Source: Subtercola boreus (lineage in GTDB: Bacteria; Actinomycetota; Actinomycetes; Actinomycetales; Microbacteriaceae). Taken from it: a stretch of 64,000 nucleotides of DNA. The number at the start of each line of letters is the position of its first letter. The stretch's first letter is position 1. Of the stretch, positions 52,901 to 60,478 are shown piece after piece. Position numbers and translations under genes: made by a program. The stretch covers positions 3,038,001 through 3,102,000 of the forward strand of contig NZ_VFOO01000001.1 in NCBI RefSeq assembly GCF_006716115.1, given 5' to 3'. Below the pieces are notes generated by a model. The model had not been told where the DNA came from. It saw only the letters and a program-made list of their open reading frames with translations, and searched no databases.

Positions 52901-53227
52901 ACGAGCCGGGCCGAACCGATCACGACGGCGGTGAGCGTGTCGAAGGGTGGCTCCGTGCGGAACTCCGAGTGCTCGAGCGCAGGCTGCGCCTACGTCAATG
53001 TGAGCATCACCGATGCGAAACCCGGTTCCTACACGCTGACCTACCGCAGCAACTGCGCCAACGGCGGTGGCTGCAAGACGACCTGGCTGACCAAGACGGT
53101 CAACGTCGGATCGAGCGGCAACGCCACCCTCACCAACAACGCCTACTTCGGCTACACCGGATCGTCGGTCTACGTGACCATCGACGGCCCCGGCGGAACC
53201 TTCGAGTCCAACCACATCACCTGGTAA
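46958..53227 (+). CDS. Giant surface protein with Ig/cadherin-like and fibronectin type III repeats (PFNA-type Fn3)
   Basis: 2089 residues. One N-terminal membrane segment (about 14-36) anchors it; residues 45-290 form a beta-rich, propeller-like region ending in a TPTPTPT linker. From about 457 to 1527 come eleven tandem Ig/cadherin-like modules of about 97 residues with the recurring NDxDPDGD motif (LDNDSDPDGD, LANDSDPDGD, RENDDDPDGT), likely Ca2+-binding. Five fn3-like modules follow (about 1530-1990) and a Cys-containing C-terminal domain. Start GTG 46958 follows GCGGGGG; ATG 46913 is possible. First gene of a nine-gene coupled cluster matching the Bifidobacterium PFNA order; probably an adhesin or envelope structure. 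Confidence 0.9.
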   Translation: MRLFEAIRRHKATFASVATVSAVSLAVTTMAIFYQGVSTANVQLNDGGVWVSKPSGLLLGHLNYPSQVLDSGLRMTSGNFGILQNGDTVIAVDPASSTMQTVDPATVSVGNPVAVPADAQVSLGADTVSVLDPASGMLWATSPGSLASFLPAPQAPLYRLGSGASATVDSSGGIHGLSLTDRTLVTIPADAQAAPVPDEQSSDAPASETASPAATPPAGTATTAAGATPTPTPTPTPTFDGRTGTTSKSPDITTSELPAVADDAKLSLATVGTDAVVFDSVNGTVFLPGGKTVTLDAAKGGILQQNGPESGTVLIATAGALLEQPLDGGEATTVDAPPSSTGGAGRPTAPVSLGGCAYAAWSGASTYVRDCDGTANDVARSIDGLADNADLLFRVNRNVVVLNDLTSGAVWLVNQDMKKVENWDDVVPPADQTQKDDNDDTPEDVLQQVLPNRTEQNNPPIAENDKFGVRAGRTTILPVLDNDSDPDGDVLTASLAGGQPTLGTVEPILNGAALQISVPAGATGGTTFGYTADDGRGGQDAASVTLTVSATGTNSAPTEKRIGSVPVEQGSTVSYNVLPDWIDPDGDDVFVTSATADGANQVQFRADGQITFTALDAEPGRKDVKVTVSDGTAETEGTIHFEMRAAGTLPPVTNADHYITRPNQQVTASPLLNDLSPSGTQLRLAKVNEVAGATVVPDYTTGTFSFLSATPGTYYVPYAVTNGPKSSTNLVRVDVLADVPTDAAPIAVRDVALLTKGHSVLVNVLGNDFDPAGGILAVQSIDNPADSGVGVEVLEHETLRVTDVPGITSPTTIRYTVTNGSKSAVGEVYIIPVPAPAKLLPPVAVDDTVTVRAGDVATIPVLANDYSPNGDTITLSPTLVEPLVDPADGDMFVAQDTLRFKAGPVAKTVYATYEVVDSQGQRDAGYVTIQIVGSDAGANSPPRPRDVTVRALQGTTVRIPIVLDGIDPDGDSVQLVGQASAPTKGRIVNVGESWLEYEAYPVSTGTDTFTYSVRDRLGAEATATVQVGIVPSSAANQNPYAVPDAVSVRPGRSVAVDVLANDSDPDGDPIALRENGLQLPEGMTAEIKRGRVVVNAPTTPGQYTVQYTVVDQYGATAVGALLVSVDPNAQLMAPIARDDIIGVADVMGKASTTVPVRENDDDPDGTVDDLTVSVNDPNASVTADNQLTVILQPAAQIITYTVTDVDGLTASAFVYAPGTDTEAPTLKPGTKAITVNSGETVSVALSDYVLVAPGKTVRITEAGKVSASHANGASLVTDAMTLSYTSNADYFGPDALNFEVTDGSGPDDPAGHKATLVIPITVVSTVNHSPTFIGGSLNVAPGEDAKTLNLRTLSRDADRGDLDKLVYKVTNDPASGIDAKIDGNTLTVSASASAAKGPSSLQISADDGQSEPGTGVVTVNVLTSTRPLPLARDDSVAKADQGKTRTVDVLANDFNPYPETALKIIDTFVETGNGSAQINGSQVDVTPSADFVGTMVVRYRISDATNDPSREADGRIQLTVQGRPDNVTTPSVTSIQDRTVVLSWTPPSDNGAPITGYTVSSPQGYSKQCASTTCTLNGLTNNVEYTFTVTATNAVGVSDPSPASAVARPDARPDRPAAPTLVFGDKSLTVNWVTPNTTGSPVTSYNLEISPAPAKGAIQKTGVTGNTVKWEGLENGTPYEVRVQAVNRAPTPSDFSPYSAAEIPAGKPDAPAAPTVTRLDPVGNQAQLRVNWDAPRSNGDAIKGYTLKVLKGGSVVRTLTPSADATSQAVSVDYSETDYTFSLTAYNKAGTSDSSGESAPRRAFVAPGAPSNVQATAGDNTVTISYGAADGKGARQSELVYQYSVNGGGWTGMPGDKVIRSGVPNNGSYSVKVRAVTQLDGETYEGPASGASNTVSPYGAPGNPTASASDNAKSVTVTWGAPDRNGQDFHIEISIDGGGWENVGAAGGSRVVGDGYSQRHTIDARTVDNAGQVSGTVSAAATSRAEPITTAVSVSKGGSVRNSECSSAGCAYVNVSITDAKPGSYTLTYRSNCANGGGCKTTWLTKTVNVGSSGNATLTNNAYFGYTGSSVYVTIDGPGGTFESNHITW

Positions 53228-53248
53228 CCCGGGTCAGGAGAAGAAGAC

Positions 53249-54232
53249 ATGAGCATGACCACCGAGCAGGCGACCTGGTTCGCCGGAACGTTCGACCGAC
53301 TCGTCGGCAACGTCGGGCAGGCCGTCCTCGGCAAGCAGGGCGTCATCCGGCTCACGATCATGGCCATGATCGCCGAGGGGCACGTGCTGCTCGAAGATGC
53401 TCCCGGCACCGGCAAGACCTCGCTTGCGCGGGCGATCGCGGCCACCGTGCAGGGCACGCACCAGCGCATCCAGTTCACTCCCGACCTTCTTCCGTCGGAT
53501 GTCACGGGCGTCACGATCTACGACCAGAACAGCCACGCGTTCGAGTTCCACAAGGGCCCCGTGTTCGCCTCGATCGTGCTCGCCGACGAGATCAACCGTG
53601 CGTCGCCGAAGACGCAGTCGGCGCTGCTAGAAGTCATGGAGGAGTCGCGGGTGACCGTCGACGGCGTGGGGCACAGCGTCGGCCGGCCGTTCCTCGTGAT
53701 CGCGACGCAGAACCCCATCGAACAGGCCGGCACCTACCGGCTGCCCGAGGCGCAGCTCGACCGCTTCCTGATCAAGACGTCGATCGGCTACCCCGACCTG
53801 GCGTCGGCGGAGCAGATTCTGGCCGGCGCGTCGATCCGCGACTCATCGGCGGCGCTCACACCGATCATCACGACGAGCGCCGTGGCGGACATGGCCGACC
53901 TCGCCGCGACGGTGCACGTGGACAGCGCGATCCTGCGGTACACGGCTCAGCTCGCCGAGGCGACGCGGGATGCCCCCGAGAGCCGGGTCGGCGTGTCGGT
54001 GCGAGGAGCGATGGCCCTGATCAGGGCCGCGAAGGTGTGGGCCGCGGCCCAGGGCCGGCACTTCGTGCTGCCCGACGACATCAAAGAACTCGCGCCGCAC
54101 GTCTGGACGCACCGCTTCGTGCTCGACCCCGAGGCCGAGTTCGCGGGCACGACCGCCGCGCAGGTGCTCGCGCGGGTGCTTGCCGACGTGGCGGCACCGC
54201 AGGCGCGGCAGCCGGCCGCGGCCGGCGTCTGA
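53249..54232 (+). CDS. MoxR-family AAA+ ATPase
   Basis: Chaperone-like ATPase of 327 residues. Walker A EDAPGTGKT (49-57), Walker B VLADEIN near 112, and the MoxR signature EEGRV-type region, here EVMEESRVTVDG, followed by ATQNPIEQAGTYRLPEAQLDRF. ATG 53249 follows AGGAG. MoxR genes are nearly always next to a DUF58 gene, as here, and are thought to remodel or activate protein complexes. It is the ATPase of the PFNA-like cluster. Confidence 0.95.
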   Translation: MSMTTEQATWFAGTFDRLVGNVGQAVLGKQGVIRLTIMAMIAEGHVLLEDAPGTGKTSLARAIAATVQGTHQRIQFTPDLLPSDVTGVTIYDQNSHAFEFHKGPVFASIVLADEINRASPKTQSALLEVMEESRVTVDGVGHSVGRPFLVIATQNPIEQAGTYRLPEAQLDRFLIKTSIGYPDLASAEQILAGASIRDSSAALTPIITTSAVADMADLAATVHVDSAILRYTAQLAEATRDAPESRVGVSVRGAMALIRAAKVWAAAQGRHFVLPDDIKELAPHVWTHRFVLDPEAEFAGTTAAQVLARVLADVAAPQARQPAAAGV

Positions 54233-54291
54233 CGCGCCGCCCGCCGCGCGGCCCCCGCTCCTCCCTCCTCCCGACGAAACAGGCCCCCCCG

Positions 54292-55779
54292 ATGACCGCA
54301 CCCGAACCGCAGAGCGCCGCCGGCGCGCCCGCGGCCTCCGGCGCGCCCGGCACGGGTGCAACCGGTCCCGGGCAGAACACAACCGGCGTCCCCAGGCGAA
54401 ACCGCCGCGCTATTCGCGCCGGAGCGGAGCAGGGTCGCCCATTCGTCGATTCCGCCGCCGTGGGTCGGTCGGGGGAGGGCCGTGGCCTGCGCGCCGCCGC
54501 GGGTCGAGCGGGCGCCCGGGCGGGGCGCGCCACGCGGATCGTCGGCGACCGCGTCGGCCGGCCGGCGCTGCGGGCGGCGCAGCCGGCCTGGCGCGCCACC
54601 TCACGCGCCGTCTGGCCCGTGCTCTCCCCCGTACTCACCGTCGTCTCGCCGTTCGGCTGGGTCGTGCTCGCCTCAGGGCTCGCCGCCCTCATCGCGGGCA
54701 CGGTGTTCGGCTGGCAGGAGCTCCTCGTCATCGCCTTCGCCTGCTTCGCCGTGCTGGTGCTCTCCGTCGCCTTCGTGGTGGGCCGCTCGGCGTACACGGT
54801 GAAGCTCAACCTCGCGACGAACCGGGTCGTCGTCGGTACCCGGGCGGTCGGCAGCATCGTGATCGGCAACTCCTCGACCCGCTCGCTGCTGCCGTCACGC
54901 ATCGAGCTCCCCGTGGGAGCCGGGCTCGCCTCGTTCCACGTGCCGCGCCTCGCCCCGGGCGCCGAGCACGACGACCTGTTCGGCATCCCGACCGCCCGCC
55001 GTGCCGTGCTGAACGTGGGCCCGGTGAAGTCGGTGCGCGGCGACCCTCTGGGGCTGCTCCGTCGCGAGATCCGGTGGACCGACGCGATCGAGCTGTTCGT
55101 GCATCCGCGGACCGTGCGCCTCGAAGGGTCGTCGTCGGGATTCATCCGTGACCTCGAGGGCCAGACCACGAAAGACCTGTCGAACGACGACGTCTCGTTC
55201 CACGCGCTCCGGGAGTACGTGGCCGGGGATGACCGGCGGAACATCCACTGGAAGACGAGTGCCCGCACGGGCACCCTGATGGTGCGCCAGTTCGAGGAGA
55301 CCCGCCGCTCCCACCTCGCTCTGGCCCTGTCGACGAGCCTCGCGGACTACGGCGACCCCGACGAGTTCGAGCTCGCCGTGTCGTCGTGCGGGTCGCTCGG
55401 CATCCAGGCGCTCCTCGAGGAGCGGGACGTCACCGTGATGGTGCAGTCGCAGACGCTCCACACCGAGACCGGCCGGCGCCTGCTCGACGACCTCTCCGCC
55501 GTGGAGCAACGAACGCACCGCGAGAGCATCGTGCACCTCGCCAAGACCGCCGGCGAAGCCGTGCCGAACGCCTCGGTCGCCGTTTTGCTCTTCGGCGCTT
55601 CGGTCACCCCCACCCAGATGCGGCAGGCCTCGGTGCAGTTGCCGTTCGGGGTGAGGGTCATCGCTGTGCGATGCCAGCCGGGCGCACCGGTCGGGCGACG
55701 GATGATCGGGGAACTCACCCTCCTCACGATCGGTGACCTCACCGAACTCGCCCCCGCACTCCGGCGGGTGAACGCCTGA
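54292..55779 (+). CDS. DUF58 domain protein
   Basis: 495 residues. A 90-residue Ala/Gly/Arg-rich N-terminus, two membrane segments near 120-165, then a soluble region ending in the DUF58 core: FHALREYVAGDDRRNIHWKTSARTGTLMVRQFEET near 300-340. This is the usual partner of MoxR ATPases and is related to vWA-domain proteins. ATG 54292; the stop shares its last base with the ATG of the transglutaminase-like gene. Likely forms a membrane complex with the neighbouring products. Confidence 0.9.
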   Translation: MTAPEPQSAAGAPAASGAPGTGATGPGQNTTGVPRRNRRAIRAGAEQGRPFVDSAAVGRSGEGRGLRAAAGRAGARAGRATRIVGDRVGRPALRAAQPAWRATSRAVWPVLSPVLTVVSPFGWVVLASGLAALIAGTVFGWQELLVIAFACFAVLVLSVAFVVGRSAYTVKLNLATNRVVVGTRAVGSIVIGNSSTRSLLPSRIELPVGAGLASFHVPRLAPGAEHDDLFGIPTARRAVLNVGPVKSVRGDPLGLLRREIRWTDAIELFVHPRTVRLEGSSSGFIRDLEGQTTKDLSNDDVSFHALREYVAGDDRRNIHWKTSARTGTLMVRQFEETRRSHLALALSTSLADYGDPDEFELAVSSCGSLGIQALLEERDVTVMVQSQTLHTETGRRLLDDLSAVEQRTHRESIVHLAKTAGEAVPNASVAVLLFGASVTPTQMRQASVQLPFGVRVIAVRCQPGAPVGRRMIGELTLLTIGDLTELAPALRRVNA

Positions 55780-58199
55780 TGGCGGGCAGACGGGTGCAGG
55801 GCACCGGACGTACGACCGCGCCCCGACCGTTCTGGCGGCCCGCGCTCGACTGCGCGGCCATGCTCGCGCTCCTCGTCGCGGGGCTCGTCGGCTTCGGGCC
55901 GGCCTTCGGCGGCAGCGGCTACCTTCTGGCGGCCGGCGGCGGCCTCCTTCTCGGAAGCGCGATCGCCGTCATCGGTGCCCGGTTCCGGCTCAACCTGTTC
56001 ATCCTCACCGCGCTCACCCTGGTGGCGTACCTGCTCTTCGGCTCGGCGCTGGCCACGCCGTCTGCGGCCCTCGCGGGGGTCGTTCCGACCCTCGATTCGC
56101 TCCGCCAGCTCGTGCTCGGCATCGTCTTCTCGTGGAAGGACGTGCTGACCCTCCAGACGCCGGTCGGCGGTTTTCCCGGCACGCTCGTGGTACCGCTCCT
56201 GCTCAGTCTTGTGGCCTCGGTGCTCGCGCTGAGCCTCGCGCTCCGGTTCCGACGCGGCGCAGCCTGGGCGCTCATGCCTGCAGCGGCATATTTCGTGGCT
56301 GCCATCGTCTTCGGTACCCGGGATGCCGCTCTGCCGGTCGCCCAGGGCATCGTGTTCATCGGGGTGGCCCTGCTCTGGTGGGCCGTGCGACGCGCCGAGC
56401 TGGCCTCCGATCGGCGTACGGGGGTCGATCGAGCGCCCTCCGCGGGCGGGCCGAATGCCGCTGGTGACGGGGCCGATGCCGCCCAACTCTCCGCGGCGCG
56501 CTCCCTCCGCACGTCCCGTCTGGCCGGAGGGGCCGGCCTCCTCGTCGTCGCCCTCGCGGTGGGTGCCGTTGCGGGCGGAGTCGCCGGGACTCCCGCCACC
56601 CGCGACGTGCTCCGCGACCAGATCGACCCGCCGCTCGACATCCACGACTACGCCAGCCCGCTGGTCTCGTTCCGCAAGTACGTGCGCGACGACAAGGCGA
56701 ACGTGCTGTTCACCGTGCAGGGCCTTCCCGACAATGCGCGTGTGAGGCTGGCCACCCTCGACGCCTATGACGGCATCGTCTACAACGTGGCCGCCGACGG
56801 GTCGGCGGCATCCGGAGACTTCAAACGGGTCAGCGAGGAGGTGCCGGCCTCCGCTCAGACCAGCCCCGTGCCGACCACCCCCGCCACCCTCAATGTGACG
56901 GTCGGTGACCTCACGGGGCCCTGGGTTCCCGACGTCGGCGCCGTCGACAAGGTCACCTTCACGGGCGGCAGCGATCGCGCCTCGACCCTCGCGAACTCGC
57001 TGCACTACAACGCAGCGACCGGCGTCAGCCTCAGTACGGTCGGACTCGCGAAGGGCGACACCTACACGATGGATGTCGCGATCCCCGTGATTCCGGGCGA
57101 TGACGTGCTCGTGACCGACTCCGTCGCCGGTGTGGCGATGCCGAAGGTCTCCGGTGTGGCCGACGCTGTCAGCTCGCTCGGCTCGAACTACGCCGGCGAC
57201 GCCTCCGACCCGCTGACCCAGCTCCGGAACGTCGCCACCTCGCTCAGCCAGAACGGATTCTTCAGCCACGGGCTCGAAGGGGAGTCGCCCTCGCGGGCCG
57301 GCCACGGTGAGGAACGGCTCGCATCGATGCTCTCGGCGCCCCAGATGGTGGGCGACGACGAGCAGTACGCGGTCATGATGGCCCTGATGGCACGCGAGCT
57401 CGGGTACCCGGCCCGCGTGGTGATGGGGTTCTACCCGGAGAAGTACGCGGGAGCATCCGCGAGCCAGGAGATCACCGGTGACGATCTGCACGCGTGGGTC
57501 GAAGTCGACTTCCAGAAGGCGGGCTGGGTGACGTTCGACCCGACCCCGCCGAAGAACCAGGTTCCGACCGCCGAGGCACCGAAGCCGCGCTCCGACCCGA
57601 AGGCCCAGGTGCTCCAGCCGCCGCCCCCGCCGCAGGAGCCGGCCGAGTTGCCGCCCGACGTGCGCACCGACAACTCCGACGAGAACCAGCAGCCCCAGCA
57701 GGACGGTTTCCCGGTCTTCGTCTACTACGCGGCCGGTGGAGGGCTTTTGCTCCTGCTCGCACTGCTCGCGCCCCTCATCATCATCGGGGCCCTGAAAGTG
57801 CGTCGCCGCAATCGCCGTCGCACTGCAGAGCGTGCCGCTGACCGCCTGAGCGGCGGATGGGACGAGATCGTCGACCGCGCGGGAGACCTCGGCACTCCCG
57901 TTCCGCAGGGGGTGACCCGGCGGGAGTCCGCGAACACTCTCGCGACCGTCTATCCCACCGTCGGCATGGTGGGTGTCGCGGAACGTGCCGACAACGGCAT
58001 ATTCGGCCCCGGCGAACCGACACCTACCGATGTGGACGGTTTCTGGGCCGAAGTTGAGGCTATCGTCAGAGGTATGGGGAGCTCACAGAGTGGTTGGCGG
58101 CGTCTCCGCGCTCGCACCTCACTGGCCTCGTTCCGGGCCCGGCGGGCGGAACGCCGAACGGCCCGACGCGCAGCGCGAGCAGAGGAGCAGCGCCGGTGA
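55779..58199 (+). CDS. TgpA-like transglutaminase-domain membrane protein lacking the catalytic Cys
   Basis: 806 residues. Six or so N-terminal membrane segments (about 25-210), one more near 250-270, an extracellular transglutaminase-like domain (about 450-595), a Pro-rich linker, a last membrane segment near 648-672 and a cytoplasmic tail. In active family members the nucleophile sits in G-x-C-E-x-F/Y-A; here the motif is GDDEQYA, with Asp 527 in place of Cys, while His 571 (LHAWVEV) and Asp 587 (FDPTPP) of the triad remain. It is therefore probably not a classical transglutaminase or protease. Fourth gene of the PFNA-like cluster (tgm position). Confidence 0.9.
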   Translation: MAGRRVQGTGRTTAPRPFWRPALDCAAMLALLVAGLVGFGPAFGGSGYLLAAGGGLLLGSAIAVIGARFRLNLFILTALTLVAYLLFGSALATPSAALAGVVPTLDSLRQLVLGIVFSWKDVLTLQTPVGGFPGTLVVPLLLSLVASVLALSLALRFRRGAAWALMPAAAYFVAAIVFGTRDAALPVAQGIVFIGVALLWWAVRRAELASDRRTGVDRAPSAGGPNAAGDGADAAQLSAARSLRTSRLAGGAGLLVVALAVGAVAGGVAGTPATRDVLRDQIDPPLDIHDYASPLVSFRKYVRDDKANVLFTVQGLPDNARVRLATLDAYDGIVYNVAADGSAASGDFKRVSEEVPASAQTSPVPTTPATLNVTVGDLTGPWVPDVGAVDKVTFTGGSDRASTLANSLHYNAATGVSLSTVGLAKGDTYTMDVAIPVIPGDDVLVTDSVAGVAMPKVSGVADAVSSLGSNYAGDASDPLTQLRNVATSLSQNGFFSHGLEGESPSRAGHGEERLASMLSAPQMVGDDEQYAVMMALMARELGYPARVVMGFYPEKYAGASASQEITGDDLHAWVEVDFQKAGWVTFDPTPPKNQVPTAEAPKPRSDPKAQVLQPPPPPQEPAELPPDVRTDNSDENQQPQQDGFPVFVYYAAGGGLLLLLALLAPLIIIGALKVRRRNRRRTAERAADRLSGGWDEIVDRAGDLGTPVPQGVTRRESANTLATVYPTVGMVGVAERADNGIFGPGEPTPTDVDGFWAEVEAIVRGMGSSQSGWRRLRARTSLASFRARRAERRTARRAARAEEQRR

Positions 58200-59614
58200 G
58201 CGGGGGCGTCGGAACGTCGACCCCCGGAGGCAGCTTTCCCTGCACCCAGTGCGGATCCCCCGTACCCGCGAACGCACCGTTCTGCCTGGCCTGCGGCACG
58301 CCGGTGTCGTCGCGCACCCGCGCCACCGCTCTCGGGCTGGCGACGGTGCAGGCGGCTGGCGGGGCAGATGGTGCTCCGGCGGCCAGTGGGGCTGCGGCTG
58401 GTGGGGTTGCGACCGGTGGGGTGGCGGCCGGTGGGTTCGCCGCGGCTGCAGGTGACTGGCGACCGACCCCGGTCGTGCCGCCCCTCCACGCCGACACCCT
58501 CGTCGCCGCGAACTACGGCCGCCGCGTGCTCGCCTACCTCATCGACGGCGCCTTCGCAGCGGTCATCTCGAGCATTGTCGCAACCGTCGTCGCGCTGACC
58601 GGCGGATTCACGTCCGCCCGCCCGGGTTCGATCGCGATCAACGGTTGGAGCTTCGTGATCGTCGTCGCCGGCTCCCTGCTCTACCCCCTCCTCACACTGC
58701 TGATGCAGGCCTTCCTCGGCTACAGCTTCGGCAAACGGATGCTCGGCCTCCGCCTCGTGCGCTCCGACACGTTCACCACCCCCGGGCTGCTCCGGATGAT
58801 CGTGCGCTCCCTCATCGTCGCGGCCGGCAGCCTCGTGCTCGGCGTCGGCCGGCTCGTGGTCTACCTCTCCGCGCTCTGGGACCCCGCCCGCCAGAACCGG
58901 GGCTGGCACGACCGGGTCGCGAAGACCTGGGTCATCGATGTCGTGCGCGGACCCGACCCGCTGCGGATCGGCACCGGCGAGATCGTCGGCACGGCCGCAC
59001 TGTCGTCGAGCACCCCGCTGCAGCAGCCGAGACCCGCGACATCCATCGCACCCGAGCCTCCGGCGACGCCTGACGCACCCTCTCCCGCCTCATCCCCGAC
59101 ACCTGCACCAGCACCTGCACCTGCACCTGCACCTGCACCTGCACCTGCACCTGCACCTGCACCGATCATCTCGGCCGTGCCCGGATTCGGCCCACCCGCG
59201 ACATCCACCGCCCCGGAGACCCTGCCCGCAGCCGACGAGCCCGACGTCGACAGCACCCGCATCGCCGCCCCGGCTCCCTCCCGCCCGGCCGGCATCGCCT
59301 TCCGGCTCGACACCGGGGAGCTCCTGCCGGTCGACCGGGCCGGCGTGCTCGGCCGTGACCCCGTCTCACCCAGCGGTGACCCCGCCGCCCTGCTGCTCCG
59401 CGTACCGGGGGACAGCGCATCCGTCTCGAAGACCCACCTCGACGTCGACCCTGCTCCGTGGATCAGCGACCGCGGTTCCACCAACGGCACCCGCCTCGTG
59501 CGCGGCACCGTCGTCACCGTGGTCGTGGCAGGGGAGCGCACCGCCCTCCGCGTGGGCGACACCGTCCGGATCGGCACCCGATCCTTCACCGTCGTGGAGG
59601 TACCCGCCCGATGA
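58196..59614 (+). CDS. Zinc-ribbon, RDD-membrane and FHA-domain protein
   Basis: 472 residues. A short zinc ribbon CTQCGSPVPANAPFCLACG lies near 16-34, an RDD membrane domain with three hydrophobic segments at about 110-250 (YGRRVLAYLIDGAF, SFGKRMLGLRLVRSD), then a Pro/Ala linker encoded by an ACCTGC tandem repeat, and a C-terminal FHA domain (about 370-470: GVLGRDPV, KTHLDVD, DRGSTNGTRL). FHA domains bind phosphothreonine, so it can be recruited by the cluster kinase. GTG 58196 overlaps the previous stop as GTGA. Confidence 0.88.
   Translation: MSGGVGTSTPGGSFPCTQCGSPVPANAPFCLACGTPVSSRTRATALGLATVQAAGGADGAPAASGAAAGGVATGGVAAGGFAAAAGDWRPTPVVPPLHADTLVAANYGRRVLAYLIDGAFAAVISSIVATVVALTGGFTSARPGSIAINGWSFVIVVAGSLLYPLLTLLMQAFLGYSFGKRMLGLRLVRSDTFTTPGLLRMIVRSLIVAAGSLVLGVGRLVVYLSALWDPARQNRGWHDRVAKTWVIDVVRGPDPLRIGTGEIVGTAALSSSTPLQQPRPATSIAPEPPATPDAPSPASSPTPAPAPAPAPAPAPAPAPAPAPIISAVPGFGPPATSTAPETLPAADEPDVDSTRIAAPAPSRPAGIAFRLDTGELLPVDRAGVLGRDPVSPSGDPAALLLRVPGDSASVSKTHLDVDPAPWISDRGSTNGTRLVRGTVVTVVVAGERTALRVGDTVRIGTRSFTVVEVPAR
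59113..59160 (+). repeat. ACCTGC tandem repeat (eight perfect units) in the RDD-FHA gene
   Basis: Eight exact copies of the hexamer ACCTGC, with imperfect units before, encode an Ala-Pro linker. Being a multiple of three, length changes would alter the linker without breaking the frame. Confidence 0.9.
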
Positions 59615-60477
59615 CAGCTTCAGAGTCCCTCCCCCTCAGCGACCTCGGCGTGCGGGCGGGTTCGGCCACCGACATCGGCCTCCGCCGTGCCGCGAATGAA
59701 GACGCGTTCCTCGCCGAGTCCCCGGTCTTCGTCGTGGCCGACGGAATGGGCGGCCACGACGCGGGCGAGGTTGCCAGCGCGTTGGCCGTCGAGGCGTTCC
59801 GCATGCTCGTCGGAGCACCGTCCGCGAGCCCCGCGGAGGTGCGCACAGCCTTCGACAAGGCGGCGGCCGACATCGCCGCCATCCTGCCGGGAGGGCAGCG
59901 CCGCGCCGGAACCACCGTCACGGGAGTCACGGTCTCCGAGGTGGAGGGGCAGGCCTACTGGCTCGTCTTCAACCTCGGCGACTCCCGCACCTACCGGCTC
60001 GCCGGCGGCACGCTCGAGCAGATCAGCGTCGACCATTCCGTCGTGCAGGAACTTGTCGACGAGGGGGAGATCGACCGCGCGGCGGCGGCCGTGCATCCGG
60101 GGCGGAACATCATCACCCGGGCGCTGGGCGCGGGCGGCGTCTACCGGCCCGACTACTGGCTCGTGCCCGTCGAGCCGGGAGACCGACTGATGCTCTGCTC
60201 CGACGGTGTCTCCGGCGAACTCGACGACGAAGCCATTCTCGAGGTGCTCCAGCAGGAGCGGGACCCGCAGACAGCGGCAGACCGCCTGGTGCGCGAAGGC
60301 GTGCTGCGCGGGGGTCGCGACAATCTCACGGCCGTCGTCATCGATGCTTTCGATGCGACTCTGGATGCTCGGCCACAGCCCGGGCACGACGGGCCGCCCC
60401 TCGACACGCACAACCGCCACGACTCCGACGAGGACACGATCCCGCGAGCACCGCTCTCCGCCGGAAAGGCACCCTGA
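59611..60477 (+). CDS. PP2C-family Ser/Thr phosphatase
   Basis: 288 residues. Motifs in order: RRAANEDAFL, VVADGMGGHDAGEVAS (metal-binding Asp and Gly), NLGDSRTYRL, MLCSDGVSGEL and GGRDNLTAVVID, together the PPM/PP2C active site with two Mn2+/Mg2+. A 40-residue polar tail follows. ATG 59611 overlaps the RDD-FHA stop as ATGA. It probably reverses phosphorylation by the kinase two genes downstream; it matches prpC of the PFNA cluster. Confidence 0.95.
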   Translation: MTASESLPLSDLGVRAGSATDIGLRRAANEDAFLAESPVFVVADGMGGHDAGEVASALAVEAFRMLVGAPSASPAEVRTAFDKAAADIAAILPGGQRRAGTTVTGVTVSEVEGQAYWLVFNLGDSRTYRLAGGTLEQISVDHSVVQELVDEGEIDRAAAAVHPGRNIITRALGAGGVYRPDYWLVPVEPGDRLMLCSDGVSGELDDEAILEVLQQERDPQTAADRLVREGVLRGGRDNLTAVVIDAFDATLDARPQPGHDGPPLDTHNRHDSDEDTIPRAPLSAGKAP

Positions 60478-60478
60478 C

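Noticed and set aside
59098-59163. Possible CRISPR-like array
   Set aside because: The repeats are 6-bp units without spacers and lie in frame inside a coding sequence.
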